A DNA stretch of 51,598 nt from DAORHV01 sp964448405 (GCA_964448405.1 CAYUVW010000009.1:1-51598); one strand, 5' to 3'; shown: positions 8,249 to 17,586, numbered from the stretch's first letter. The notes: generated from the letters alone by a model not told the origin. Translations and numbers: made by a program.

Positions 8249-8300
8249 CCCCCTCTCCATCGCAATGGAGAGGGGTTAGGCCTGCCTGCCGGCAGGCAGG
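8249..8300. repeat. REP-like hairpin pair
   Basis: CCCCTCTCCAT (8250-8260) pairs perfectly with ATGGAGAGGGG (8265-8275) around a 4-nt loop. Five bases later comes the same 20-bp palindrome as at 97-116 (8281-8300). The space 8161-8387 otherwise shows nothing coding. Confidence 0.6.
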
Positions 8301-8387
8301 GGTGAGGACCGTTTTGGCAAAACTTTCTCAGGTTGTACGGAAATAGAGGAAAAGCCTGAGTTTGCGGATGGTGTTCAGGTAGTTCGA

Positions 8388-8740
8388 CTCTTCCGTCCCT
8401 TTTTGTCCGAGCGACAAAAAGGAACCAAAAAACGCGTGCGCGCCAGCTCCCACGCACGCCTCGCTTAGGCTCGGCGGCAGACCACCTGGCCCCCTCCGTG
8501 GCGCGCGCCCTCCTGGTGGCCTGAAAAATCACTCTTTGTTTCCCGCTCACGTCGTCTCAGGGCCCGTAGTACGGCAGAATGCTCGGCCATTACAAACAGC
8601 TGATTCCTCACGCATAAGAAGCTGCCAGACGATAACGTCCATTCGGTTAAGCATGGAGGGTAAGGGAGGTTCGGAGGGCCAAGGGAACCGTGCTAGGTTC
8701 CCTGGTCCTCCGAGGCAGAATCCTCGGCAGCATCAACGAT
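8388..8740 (+). repeat. Dispersed ~350-bp repeat, copy B
   Basis: Same orientation and order as copy A (6947-7304). The first ~40 bases are almost identical, the middle is divergent and GC-rich, and the last ~175 are strongly similar. The middle segment 8479-8520 recurs at 1-42. It occupies the space upstream (in + coordinates) of the groEL terminator. Confidence 0.75.
8539..8712 (+). ncRNA. Candidate structured RNA in repeat copy B
   Basis: Equivalent of 7093-7265. The terminal hairpin is at 8672-8712: a 9-bp outer stem identical to copy A, a bulged A, inner stem AGGGAACC/GGTTCCCT (copy A AGGGGACC/GGTCCCCT), and a 6-nt loop. The internal GACG-ataa-CGTC hairpin is also kept with a changed loop. 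Confidence 0.35.
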
Positions 8741-8761
8741 GGGCTTTGGAAAAGCGGAACA

Positions 8762-8793
8762 AAAAAGAGCCCCCACTCGGAGGCTCTCTTTTT
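8762..8793 (-). terminator. Intrinsic terminator of groEL
   Basis: On the minus strand AGAGCC, a 10-nt loop, GGCTCT and a run of six T, starting about 10 nt after the groEL stop. Confidence 0.85.
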
Positions 8794-8802
8794 ACTTTGC
8801 GA

Positions 8803-10452
<1,650 letters not shown>

Positions 10453-10494
10453 GGTTCGTAAGGTAAAAAGAAATAGGGAAGGGGAGTGGTTGGC

Positions 10495-10848
10495 TTATTT
10501 CACAATGCCCAGCACGGAGTCGAGGTGGAGGACTTTCACTTCCACGTCTTTGCCGTCCTTGGTCTTCAGCTTCAGGTCGTCGCCGGCGTAGCGGCCGAAC
10601 AGGACCTTGTCGCCGATCTTCAGCATGGTGCTTGGGTCGGGACTCATGACGCCGTGGTCATTCATAATGCCGCCTTTACCCATGGCGATAATGACGCCTT
10701 CCTGGGGTTTTTCCTTGGATGAACTCTCGGCAATGACGATGCCGGAAGCCGATACCTGCTCTTTCTCGAGCGGCATGATCAGAACGCGGTCGCCGAGCGG
10801 CTGGATGGTGACGGCGAGCTGTGGAACGGATACGGAATCTTTAGCCAT
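10495..10848 (-). CDS. groES: 10-kDa co-chaperonin GroES
   Basis: The core IQPLGDRVLIMPLEKE and the C-terminal block KIGDKVLFGRYAGDDLK identify GroES, the lid of the GroEL chamber. At 117 residues it is about 20 longer than usual: it has a ~14-residue N-terminal extension (MAKDSVSVPQLAVT) before the first conserved strand and a few extra residues in the middle. It is the first gene of the operon. The leader is about 40 nt, U- and C-rich, and carries no Shine-Dalgarno motif. Confidence 0.96.
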   Translation of the reverse strand: MAKDSVSVPQLAVTIQPLGDRVLIMPLEKEQVSASGIVIAESSSKEKPQEGVIIAMGKGGIMNDHGVMSPDPSTMLKIGDKVLFGRYAGDDLKLKTKDGKDVEVKVLHLDSVLGIVK

Positions 10849-10882
10849 AAAAAACGAGAGGAAATAAGTAGGAAAAAACTGA

Positions 10883-10909
10883 TTAGCACTCTCAAGTTTA
10901 GAGTGCTAG
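10883..10909 (-). promoter_or_regulatory. CIRCE operator 1 (HrcA site)
   Basis: TTAGCACTC, 9-nt spacer, GAGTGCTAG: 17 of 18 arm positions equal the CIRCE consensus. It lies about 35 bp before the groES ATG. The groES -10 hexamer lies in its spacer. It indicates repression by an HrcA homologue, which is not encoded in this window. Confidence 0.93.
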
Positions 10910-10923
10910 CACTATGACGTCAA
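10895..10923 (-). promoter_or_regulatory. groES-groEL promoter
   Basis: Minus strand TTGACG (10918-10923), 17-nt spacer, TAAACT (10895-10900). Transcription should begin near 10888. The -35 lies in the spacer of CIRCE 2 and the -10 in that of CIRCE 1. Confidence 0.8.
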
Positions 10924-10932
10924 GAGTGCCAA
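10906..10932 (-). promoter_or_regulatory. Degenerate overlapping CIRCE operator 2
   Basis: CTAGCACTA, 9-nt spacer, GAGTGCCAA: 15 of 18 arm positions fit the consensus, and the spacer has the right length. It shares its first four bases with the right arm of operator 1. The -35 hexamer lies in its spacer. Confidence 0.65.
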
Positions 10933-10969
10933 TAGGCATCTGAATGTAGTAAATACGCAATAATTATTG

Positions 10970-10975
10970 TATAAT
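10970..10975 (+). promoter_or_regulatory. -10 element of the 188-aa gene
   Basis: TATAAT, 8 nt before the ATG at 10984. It is divergent from the groES promoter. No clear -35. Confidence 0.6.
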
Positions 10976-10983
10976 GATACTGA

Positions 10984-11550
10984 ATGACAAACACCAACAC
11001 ACGGAGGAAGAGCGTTGATCATGATCGCATCGGCAGAATCTGCCTTACGATCGAGCACCACGCCGACCAACTTGCCGCCAAGCATGGCGACAGAATTCGC
11101 GAGCTTCTCGAGGCAGGTGCGACGTTGGATGAAGTCGCCGAGCAGCTTATTCCGGCGCAAGTCGAACGCGATGTCGCATTATCGCGCAGCATCATTGCCG
11201 CCGCCGCTCGCGCCGTCTTTGCCGGAAACGAAGCGCGCTTGAACGAACTGATGCGACACCATGCGAAAGCCGACGCCGCAGAATCGTCCGATGCGCTCGC
11301 ACGCCGCGTAGATGCGCCGCTTCAGGAAATCGACTGGGACCTTGTCGAGCCCGAGCTTATTCATATCTTGCCGGACAACTTGTACCCGCGTGGGCACCAG
11401 AAAGCCGGCTTGCCCATGCTGCCGCAAATCGTGGACGCGCTGAATGCATTGTTTCCGAATCAGCCCATTATCACCGAAGCAAACGTCGCTCAACGACTGC
11501 GGTCCATGAGTCGGCGCGAATCGGCCATGCTCGAAGGCAGCCGCGCGTAA
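10984..11550 (+). CDS. Hypothetical protein (188 aa)
   Basis: Soluble, helical and charged, rich in Ala, Glu and Arg (RELLEAGATLDEVAEQL, then a long helix with NEARLNELMRHHAKADAAE). No signal peptide, no membrane segment, no family recognised. It is divergent from groES-groEL with 135 bp between, so HrcA binding could also affect it, but its -10 is about 40 bp away from the operators. The stop abuts the stop of the next convergent gene. Confidence 0.72.
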   Translation: MTNTNTRRKSVDHDRIGRICLTIEHHADQLAAKHGDRIRELLEAGATLDEVAEQLIPAQVERDVALSRSIIAAAARAVFAGNEARLNELMRHHAKADAAESSDALARRVDAPLQEIDWDLVEPELIHILPDNLYPRGHQKAGLPMLPQIVDALNALFPNQPIITEANVAQRLRSMSRRESAMLEGSRA

Positions 11551-12300
11551 TCAGGGGTGTTTCGCCAAATCCAGTGCGGGTTCCGGTGCGACCGGTTGCA
11601 GTGCAATGTCTTCCGTTCCGCTCATGGATTCCAGGCTGAACGGTGTTTTGGAGCGGAAGGGGAGTGACAGTTTGGAGACCCCCGGCTCCGTTGCCGTGCT
11701 CCGAGAGTGCAATGCCTGCTGTCGTTGATTGCGCTGGTCTTCCAAGACCATGCCAAGTCCATTGTCGATATCGGTAGTTTTCACGCGTGCGATAAACCCG
11801 GCTGCCGATGCCCGTAGAACATCTTCGCCGTCTTCTTCCACAATCACAAAACCGAAACCGCACCCATCGGGCTTGCACACGGTTTCATTCACCGCCTTGG
11901 ACAATGTTCCGGAGTCCGCCAAGTGAAACTCATGCCGACATCCTTGCTTGTCGCGTACGACCAGGCGCACGCAGTGTTGCTTGTCGATTTTCAATGCAAT
12001 CGCATGCACACCCAGCGACAACTCGCGTTGTTGCAGTATCTTCAGCAAGTTCGCGCCGCGTACCTCGGGAATGGTCAGCGGTACCGGCTGTTCGCGGGAT
12101 GCATGCAATACCGCGTCGGTCTTTTGCTCGCTGCCGTGTTCTGGGCGCCACTGCAGGTACAGCAGACCCACGACGGCTGCCAATGCCGCAGTGCTGATGC
12201 CGGCAATGCGTGTCTTACGCGAAGAGAGCCAGCCGGTGCGTTCGTGCAAAGCGGGGGCCGGAGTCTGCTGGGCGTCATGGCCAGACGGAGCAGTAGTCAC
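11551..12300 (-). CDS. Hypothetical single-pass membrane protein (249 aa)
   Basis: GTG start. A short basic cytoplasmic N-terminus is followed by one hydrophobic segment at about residues 31-50 and an outside domain. The outer domain has four Cys in two pairs (KQHCVRL, DKQGCRH, ETVCKPDGCGFG) that could form disulfides. The C-terminus is Pro/Ser-rich and looks disordered. No family recognised. It converges on the 188-aa gene with directly adjoining stop codons. Confidence 0.65.
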   Translation of the reverse strand: MTTAPSGHDAQQTPAPALHERTGWLSSRKTRIAGISTAALAAVVGLLYLQWRPEHGSEQKTDAVLHASREQPVPLTIPEVRGANLLKILQQRELSLGVHAIALKIDKQHCVRLVVRDKQGCRHEFHLADSGTLSKAVNETVCKPDGCGFGFVIVEEDGEDVLRASAAGFIARVKTTDIDNGLGMVLEDQRNQRQQALHSRSTATEPGVSKLSLPFRSKTPFSLESMSGTEDIALQPVAPEPALDLAKHP

Positions 12301-12360
12301 TGGGTCGCCGTCGGCGATGGGCGTTTTCCGTATTCTCGCAGTGTAGGCGGGACGATGTGC

Positions 12361-12389
12361 TTGTCAAAGAATGAGCGCTTCAGTACAGT
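12361..12389 (+). promoter_or_regulatory. tRNA-Leu promoter
   Basis: TTGTCA (12361-12366), 17 nt, TACAGT (12384-12389). The predicted start is about 28 nt before the mature tRNA. Confidence 0.65.
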
Positions 12390-12423
12390 TTTGCCCGCGA
12401 TTGACCTGCTCATTCAACGACTT

Positions 12424-12510
12424 GCCCAGATGGCGGAATTGGTAGACGCGCACGCTTCAGGAGCGTGTATCCTCACGGATGTGGAGGTTCGAGTCCTCTT
12501 CTGGGCACCA
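12424..12510 (+). tRNA. tRNA-Leu (anticodon CAG)
   Basis: An 87-nt class II tRNA with long variable arm. Acceptor GCCCAGA pairs with TCTGGGC, the D-arm region is TGGCGGAATTGGTAGACGC, the anticodon loop is TTCAGGA (CAG), the T-arm is GGTTCGAGTCC, and the 3'-CCA is encoded. Confidence 0.96.
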
Positions 12511-12545
12511 TAGACTCGGTTTTTGTTTCTTCCCCCTGTTTCATC

Positions 12546-13142
12546 ATGACGAAACTTCTTCCGATTGCCCTGTGTTCTGCAATTCTTTTTGCGGCTTGCC
12601 AGCCTGCGGCGAACCCCGTACTTCCTGCGAGGAACGCATCTTCATCGTCTTCGGTTTCCTCTGCCGCCAGCGCAATGATGGACAGCGGAGCTCGTCATGG
12701 CGGTGATTTGGCTTGGGATGTTGTGGCAGCATGGTCGGCCGATCTTTCCTGGTCGGTTCCGGTTGCGGGCACCAACGCCGATTCCATTTCCATCGATGCC
12801 GATCACCTCATCGAGGCAGGCAAGATGCAGGTTCGTACCAGCACTGCCGTCGTTACCGCCGTGCAGTACAATAAATACTTCGCTAAAGCACGCGGTGCTC
12901 TGGATGCAGACATGCTTGCCAAGGGTTGGAAGCACCACTTGTTGCTCGACGCCGACGGAGCAAGCGGCACGCAGTGGGGCTATGTCCACAGCGACGAAGA
13001 TGGTACGCGTTTCGTGATCATCTCCGCCCAGTGCACGGATTGGCTGGCAACCGAGAAGTCCGATGAAATGCCGCCGATGTGCCAAACGTATGCCGCGAAC
13101 GTAACGTTGACTGACACGCTTGTCGCAGGTGACGATATGTAA
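12546..13142 (+). CDS. Putative lipoprotein (198 aa)
   Basis: The N-terminus MTKLLPIALCSAILFAAC is a lipoprotein signal peptide with lipobox LFAAC. A Ser/Ala linker (SSSSSVSSAAS) follows, then a ~150-residue globular domain without a recognised family. The start was chosen at 12546 because the upstream reading overlaps tRNA-Leu. TAGACT directly follows the tRNA (12511-12516) and could serve as its own -10, leaving a ~23-nt pyrimidine-rich leader. A clean terminator follows. Confidence 0.8.
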   Translation: MTKLLPIALCSAILFAACQPAANPVLPARNASSSSSVSSAASAMMDSGARHGGDLAWDVVAAWSADLSWSVPVAGTNADSISIDADHLIEAGKMQVRTSTAVVTAVQYNKYFAKARGALDADMLAKGWKHHLLLDADGASGTQWGYVHSDEDGTRFVIISAQCTDWLATEKSDEMPPMCQTYAANVTLTDTLVAGDDM

Positions 13143-13168
13143 ATCAGCGTTTACCTTAGCCACGAATC

Positions 13169-13195
13169 AGAGGCGCGCAGTGCGCCTCTTTTTTT
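13169..13195 (+). terminator. Intrinsic terminator
   Basis: AGAGGCGC, 5-nt loop, GCGCCTCT, then a T7 run. Ends the lipoprotein transcript. Confidence 0.9.
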
Positions 13196-13281
13196 GCGTG
13201 TGCCGCAATAATCTTTTCGCATGCAGATGTCGTGAACCGTAAAGCGCTGCCGGAAAACTGCGTCGAAACTTGCATTCTTTC

Positions 13282-13287
13282 TATACT
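13282..13287 (+). promoter_or_regulatory. -10 element of the 162-aa gene
   Basis: TATACT, 7 nt before the ATG at 13295. This promoter is the reason for preferring 13295 over the in-frame GTG at 13232. Confidence 0.5.
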
Positions 13288-13294
13288 CAACTGC

Positions 13295-13783
13295 ATGCGA
13301 GAGAGGCGATTCGATGCGCGTGCGGAGTCAAAAGACTATGGAGCAACATGCTTGGCATACGCCAATGCCCTGAGGCCTGCCGTCGAAGTACCGGAAGGTA
13401 CGCCGTTATTTCTGGTCGCCAATCACAAGGTGGATCATGAATTTTTTACGTTGCGTGAGGCCGACCGTCAGCCTCTTGCCGGATTGGATGTCGGCGGCAA
13501 ATCGAGTCACGTGGCATTTACGGATACCGTGCGCGAAGCGGTGTTTGTATTGTTCGACCGTGCTCCTCGCGATACCGATGTCCTGCTGGTTCTGCCCGAG
13601 GCGAAGTTGCTACATTCTGCCGGCTACCGCGCATTCCATGCTCCGACACAGAGTTTTTGGCTGCACTTGCGACTGGTGCAGGAAGATATGCTGGCTGGAA
13701 AAATGGACGATGCCTGCGAATCGGCACGGCGCAGCTTGGCTCGTTTGTTCAAGCACAACGCACGTAGAGTGAAGACGGCATAG
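13295..13783 (+). CDS. Hypothetical protein (162 aa)
   Basis: Soluble protein beginning MRERRFDARAESKDYG. It has alternating strands and helices (GTPLFLVANHKVDHEFF, TDVLLVLPEAKLL) and a basic C-terminus. No family recognised. An in-frame GTG at 13232 would add 21 residues (MNRKALPENCVETCILSILNC), but it lies upstream of the only plausible -10 hexamer. Confidence 0.65.
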   Translation: MRERRFDARAESKDYGATCLAYANALRPAVEVPEGTPLFLVANHKVDHEFFTLREADRQPLAGLDVGGKSSHVAFTDTVREAVFVLFDRAPRDTDVLLVLPEAKLLHSAGYRAFHAPTQSFWLHLRLVQEDMLAGKMDDACESARRSLARLFKHNARRVKTA

Positions 13784-13843
13784 CATGCCGTCATGTATGT
13801 CCACACTGTAAAGCATTTCCGGAGAAACGGCAGAAAATAATCG

Positions 13844-14218
13844 TCAGCTCTTTTCTTGAACGAACCGCATGGAAAGCGAGTTCACACAGTGGCGGGTGTT
13901 CTTTTTGGTCAGCCTCTCACCTTCGAATACATGACCTAAATGACCGTTGCAGTTGGCACACTGGATTTCGATACGTGACCCGTCGGCGTCTGGCACCCGT
14001 TGTACAGCGCCAGGAATCTCTTGGTCGAAGCTCGGCCAGCCGCAGCCGGAATTGAATTTGTCGTCCGAGCGGTAGAGTTCGGCGTTGCAGCGGCGACAGA
14101 TGTACGTGCCTTTCTGGAAGAAGTCGTCGTACTCGCCGGTATACGGCCTCTCCGTTCCTTTTTCTACAATGACATGTTCCTCCTCGGCGGTGAGCTTGTT
14201 GTATTCCATAGCCCGCAT
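13844..14218 (-). CDS. msrB: Methionine (R)-sulfoxide reductase B, cytoplasmic, zinc-binding type
   Basis: Reduces methionine-R-sulfoxide in proteins. The 124 residues contain both zinc CxxC pairs (ICRRC and CANC), the family motif GCGWPSF, GHLGHVF, and the catalytic RHCVNSLSMRF. No signal peptide, so it acts in the cytosol. It is divergent from a second MsrB that is exported. The start could also be the Met three codons downstream. Confidence 0.93.
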   Translation of the reverse strand: MRAMEYNKLTAEEEHVIVEKGTERPYTGEYDDFFQKGTYICRRCNAELYRSDDKFNSGCGWPSFDQEIPGAVQRVPDADGSRIEIQCANCNGHLGHVFEGERLTKKNTRHCVNSLSMRFVQEKS

Positions 14219-14328
14219 TCTCCGCTTTCATTGCCGCTGCAGCAATCCGTTTGGTTCGCAGAATCACTTGGTGTGCGAAGAACGCAAGCATGTACGGCGC
14301 TGGCATGGCTAAACATGCCTCAAATCGG

Positions 14329-14334
14329 TAGCCT
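14329..14334 (+). promoter_or_regulatory. -10 element of the exported msrB gene
   Basis: TAGCCT, then 6 nt, then the ATG at 14341. Confidence 0.4.
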
Positions 14335-14340
14335 TACAGC

Positions 14341-15086
14341 ATGCGCTTTGCACTCATTCCGTTCTTGTTCTTGGTGGTCGCCTGCTCGCAAGCGGCCCCG
14401 TTGGCGGCTCCTTCCGGAACAAGTTCTTCGCAGAGCTCGATTGCAACCACCGCGCCGGTCGTACCCGTTGCATCGCCACCCGACGATTGGCGCACCTTCG
14501 TAAAGCCAAGTGATGCAACACTCAAGCGAATACTCTCTCCGTTGCAGNNNNNNNNNNNNNNNNNNNNNNNNNNNNNNNNNNNNNNNNNNNNNNNNNNNNN
14601 NNNNNNNNNNNNNNNNNNNNNNNNNNNNNNNNNNNNNNNNNNNNNNNCACCTTCGTAAAGCCAAGTGATGCAACACTCAAGCGAATACTCTCTCCGTTGC
14701 AGTACGACGTCACGCAGCACGAAGGCACCGAGCCACCGTTTCAGAACGAGTTTGCGGACAATCATGAAGAGGGAATTTATGTGGATATCGTCTCCGGAGA
14801 GCCGTTATTCAGCTCGCGGGAAAAATACGATTCAGGTACGGGTTGGCCCAGTTTTTGGAAGCCGCTGATTCCCGAGAACATTGTAGAGAAAACAGACAAG
14901 CTTCTCGGCTACGAACGTACGGAGGTTCGCAGTAAGCGTGGCGATTCGCATTTGGGACACGTCTTCGATGACGGCCCAAAACCCACCGGATTACGCTATT
15001 GCATGAACTCGGCAGCGTTGCGATTTGTTCCGGTCGCCGAGCTGAAGGAGCAAGGGTACGGGGAATTTGGTTCGTTGTTCGAGTAG
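14341..15086 (+). CDS. msrB: Lipoprotein MsrB, interrupted by a scaffold gap
   Basis: The N-terminus MRFALIPFLFLVVAC is a lipoprotein signal with lipobox VVAC, followed by a Ser/Pro linker. After the gap come the MsrB motifs GTGWPSFWKP, DSHLGHVFDDGP and the catalytic RYCMNSAALRF. The zinc Cys pairs of the other MsrB are missing, as in the zinc-free subtype. 55 bp before the N run are repeated exactly after it. Removing one copy plus the 100 N joins the two parts in frame into a 196-residue protein, so the break is an assembly artefact. Role: repair of oxidised Met on the outside of the membrane. Confidence 0.9.
14493..14702. other. 100-N gap flanked by an identical 55-bp overlap
   Basis: 14493-14547 equals 14648-14702 base for base, with exactly 100 N between. 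This is the form left when two overlapping contig ends are scaffolded without merging. The true sequence should lack 155 bp here. Confidence 0.92.
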
Positions 15087-15176
15087 ATTCAGTGAAATCG
15101 AAAAAAGAAGCCTCAATCCTTGTTGTAAAGGCTCAAGTTGTCTGCTCTGGACAGTTTTTGCTCGATGATGTGGCCA

Positions 15177-15204
15177 TTGAAAATAGTTTATGGTAAAATA
15201 TAAT
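15177..15204 (+). promoter_or_regulatory. Promoter of the 276-aa gene
   Basis: TTGAAA (15177-15182), 16 nt, TATAAT (15199-15204), then 6 nt to the ATG at 15211. One of the best-formed leaderless promoters in the window. Confidence 0.7.
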
Positions 15205-15210
15205 ATAAAT

Positions 15211-16041
15211 ATGTCAATAAACACACCCAAAGCAAGTGTGGAGAGCACTAATGACGCTCGGGCTGAGCTTGCGGCTTGGTACGACGAGCTGGAGCAGAAC
15301 TTGCAGCAGCAGGAAGCTAGCGAGGATTTGCCCGCACTGGAGCGTCTGCAGGAAGATGAGGCGCAAATCATTTCCGTCATTGTTGCCATGGAGAAGGCGC
15401 TCGCCGCACCTTCGGTAGAATCCGTGAATGCAGCGGTACAGCAGTCGCAAACCGCCGTTTCAGCCGTGGTGCGCACCGAAGTAGAAGGTGCACTGCAGCC
15501 CGAAGTTGCCGCGACTGCCACTGCGGAAATTGCCGAGGAAAGCTTCGATGATCAGTGCAACAGGCTGGTTGACCAGCTGGCAGGCGCAGAGACCGTGGAT
15601 GATATGACGACGGTGTTTTTAGCCACGCGTCCCGATGTGTTGTTGCAGTGGGCGACGCATGTGACGGAATGGATTCAATTCGATGTCGAGGGTTCGCTGA
15701 GTGGCGCATGGGACAAGCGCATTCAGCTGTGGATGCAAGCGCTGTCTGCTGCGAAGCACAGATTGCCGGCATTCGTGGATCACGGAGTTCTAACCGGACG
15801 GCAAGCAGGTGACGGCATTCGAGCATGTAACCAGTCTCGCGAACTTCTGCAGGCAATTTTACGCCAGCATTTTACTGCCGACGAAAAAGAAGGCCCTTCA
15901 CTCGGCAGGCGCAACAAGCCGTCGGTTGTGACTGGCAACGGGGATTTCGGGACGATTCGGCCGATCAACAAAACGACTGCTCGCGGAACGTGGGTGCACG
16001 CCAAAGAGGACGACGCTGATGCGAATAGGGCAACTGCCTAA
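15211..16041 (+). CDS. Hypothetical protein (276 aa)
   Basis: Soluble and acidic. An N-terminal coiled-coil-like half (ELEQNLQQQEASEDLPALER) is followed by a helical domain with many Trp (LLQWATHVTEWIQFD) and a polar C-terminal tail. No family recognised. An in-frame ATG at 15190 lies upstream of the TATAAT and is rejected as the start. Confidence 0.72.
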   Translation: MSINTPKASVESTNDARAELAAWYDELEQNLQQQEASEDLPALERLQEDEAQIISVIVAMEKALAAPSVESVNAAVQQSQTAVSAVVRTEVEGALQPEVAATATAEIAEESFDDQCNRLVDQLAGAETVDDMTTVFLATRPDVLLQWATHVTEWIQFDVEGSLSGAWDKRIQLWMQALSAAKHRLPAFVDHGVLTGRQAGDGIRACNQSRELLQAILRQHFTADEKEGPSLGRRNKPSVVTGNGDFGTIRPINKTTARGTWVHAKEDDADANRATA

Positions 16042-16129
16042 CCCCATTTGTTCGAAACGGATTTCCATTCGAGGCAACCGAAAGTGCTTGAGAACTTTTG
16101 AATACAATATAGAGTGGTATTTTAGTCGG

Positions 16130-16135
16130 TATCAC
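16130..16135 (+). promoter_or_regulatory. Possible -10 of the membrane-protein gene
   Basis: TATCAC, 8 nt before the TTG at 16144. The last base departs from consensus, so this is weaker than the others. Confidence 0.3.
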
Positions 16136-16143
16136 ACTACTAA

Positions 16144-16689
16144 TTGTATTTTTCGATTCGTCGCGACTGGCTGAAGTACTGTTTAGGTTGGCTGCTCTGC
16201 ATTGCCTTCCGGCTCTTTCCTGGAAGATTGCCGAACGTAGAGCCGATCCTGGGTGCAATCATGCCGTTCTCCGAACAGTTCGGAGCAGTGCCGGGTGCGC
16301 TTTTCGCTGGTGCATCGATTGTTTTTTACGACGTTCTTACGGGAGCAGTAGGGGTGTGGACGCTCGTCACTGCAGGTGCCTACATGGTTGTTGCGGCGGG
16401 TGCCACGGTTTTTCTGCGCCGCAATCGCGGTGACGTTCGCGGTTATATGCTCTACGCCGTAATCGGAACCATTACTTTCGATGCACTCACCGGGCTCACG
16501 ATCGGCCCCATCTTCTATGGTCAGCCTTTCGGCGAAGCGTTCGTCGGCCAAATTCCCTTCACGCTCTTGCACCTGCTTGGTAACTTGGTCTTTGCCGCAG
16601 TGCTGAGTCCTTTGTTGTACCGTTGGGTAGCGGGCAATCCGGTTCTGGAGTTTCCCTTCAGGTCGCTTACAGCCGGGGTAACGCGGTAG
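16144..16689 (+). CDS. Integral membrane protein, ECF-transporter S-component-like
   Basis: This 181-residue polytopic protein has about five or six hydrophobic helices. The pattern NVEPILGAIMPFSEQFG, then GALFAGASIVFYDVLTG and GQIPFTLLHLLGNLVFAAVL, resembles small S-components of ECF vitamin transporters. Assignment is by general resemblance, and no T or A component is nearby. The start is probably TTG; an internal Met start would lose the first helix. Confidence 0.6.
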   Translation: MYFSIRRDWLKYCLGWLLCIAFRLFPGRLPNVEPILGAIMPFSEQFGAVPGALFAGASIVFYDVLTGAVGVWTLVTAGAYMVVAAGATVFLRRNRGDVRGYMLYAVIGTITFDALTGLTIGPIFYGQPFGEAFVGQIPFTLLHLLGNLVFAAVLSPLLYRWVAGNPVLEFPFRSLTAGVTR

Positions 16690-16732
16690 GGGAGTGTGAG
16701 GGAACGGCAAGTGTAAGCGGAGATCGCGATAA

Positions 16733-16760
16733 TTGACAAAATTTAAAAATGTATTAAAAT
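16733..16760 (+). promoter_or_regulatory. Promoter of the 252-aa gene
   Basis: Consensus TTGACA (16733-16738), 16 nt, TAAAAT (16755-16760), then 7 nt to the ATG at 16768. Confidence 0.75.
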
Positions 16761-16767
16761 ACGCTAC

Positions 16768-17526
16768 ATGCGCAAACTCCTTCACCAAGATGCTGGCACA
16801 GACACAGACCTGGGACCGTCCTCGACCATCAGTGTGCCTCGGCAGCCCGGCGTTTTGTCTGCACTGACTGCAGGCGAACGTGAAAAGGTGTTGCCCGTAC
16901 TGGAGGCTGCCGCTCGCCGCGCCGACGCAGGCAACTACACCTTCACCGATCAACAGCATGCGGATACATGGGAACGCGAAGGTCAGCCGAATCGTTTCGG
17001 CATGCATCAGCCCGGCTTGGAGGCCAGGCACAGCAACGATGTCGCAGCCGCTCGCAAGGTCATGCAGAACCGCGGGCAGGGTGAGGTATTCGATTCCGCT
17101 CTCGCAGCACAACAGAGAAAATTCCTCGAGCGCCGCCGCGCCGAGACCGCAGAAGTACTCGGCGACAGTGTCTCCGACATTTTGGACTGGATGAAGTCGG
17201 CTCCAGAAGCTGCGTATCTTTCGGCTCAGGTTGACCGCGCCGCAGAATGGCTGAAGGCAAAGCGTCTTGCCGAAATCAAGCAGAAGCCGTTTTTCCAGCG
17301 CATGTCCGCTCGTATCGGTCGTGTGCGCAATTTCCTCGGAAACGACCACGGCAATGAGCATATCGATGTGGTTGCCGACGTGGTGGCGATTCTGAATGCA
17401 TCCGGCCCGCGCGAAACACTGTCCGGTGCCGAGTTCATGGCCGCATTGCGCGGCAAGTATCCAGAAGCTTTTGCATCCGCAGGCGTTCCGGCGTCTGCAG
17501 TTCGGCAGCGTGCCGATCTGAACTGA
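16768..17526 (+). CDS. Hypothetical protein (252 aa)
   Basis: Soluble, helix-rich, with many Arg, Ala and Glu (TAGEREKVLPVLEAAARRAD, then QRKFLERRRAETAEVL). No signal peptide or membrane segment, no family recognised. The C-terminal ~60 residues (from about NEHIDVVADVVAIL) look like a separate small domain. The strong, near-consensus promoter suggests good expression. Confidence 0.72.
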   Translation: MRKLLHQDAGTDTDLGPSSTISVPRQPGVLSALTAGEREKVLPVLEAAARRADAGNYTFTDQQHADTWEREGQPNRFGMHQPGLEARHSNDVAAARKVMQNRGQGEVFDSALAAQQRKFLERRRAETAEVLGDSVSDILDWMKSAPEAAYLSAQVDRAAEWLKAKRLAEIKQKPFFQRMSARIGRVRNFLGNDHGNEHIDVVADVVAILNASGPRETLSGAEFMAALRGKYPEAFASAGVPASAVRQRADLN

Positions 17527-17573
17527 TTGTAGGAAAATCCCAAACACCGCATGCGTCTGACTGCGTCATGAGG

Positions 17574-17579
17574 TATCAT
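17574..17579 (+). promoter_or_regulatory. -10 element of the O-antigen ligase gene
   Basis: TATCAT, 7 nt before the ATG at 17587. No clear -35. Confidence 0.45.
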
Positions 17580-17586
17580 CAGCTGC

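Noticed and set aside
13917..14306. 129-codon minus-strand frame overlapping msrB
   Set aside because: Different frame from msrB, Arg/His-rich with no signature. The msrB frame has all zinc and catalytic residues.
16183..17547. Open frame of 454 codons on the minus strand across 16.2-17.5 kb
   Set aside because: It covers two plus-strand genes, one with a near-consensus TTGACA-16-TAAAAT promoter directly before its ATG. The minus product has no signature.
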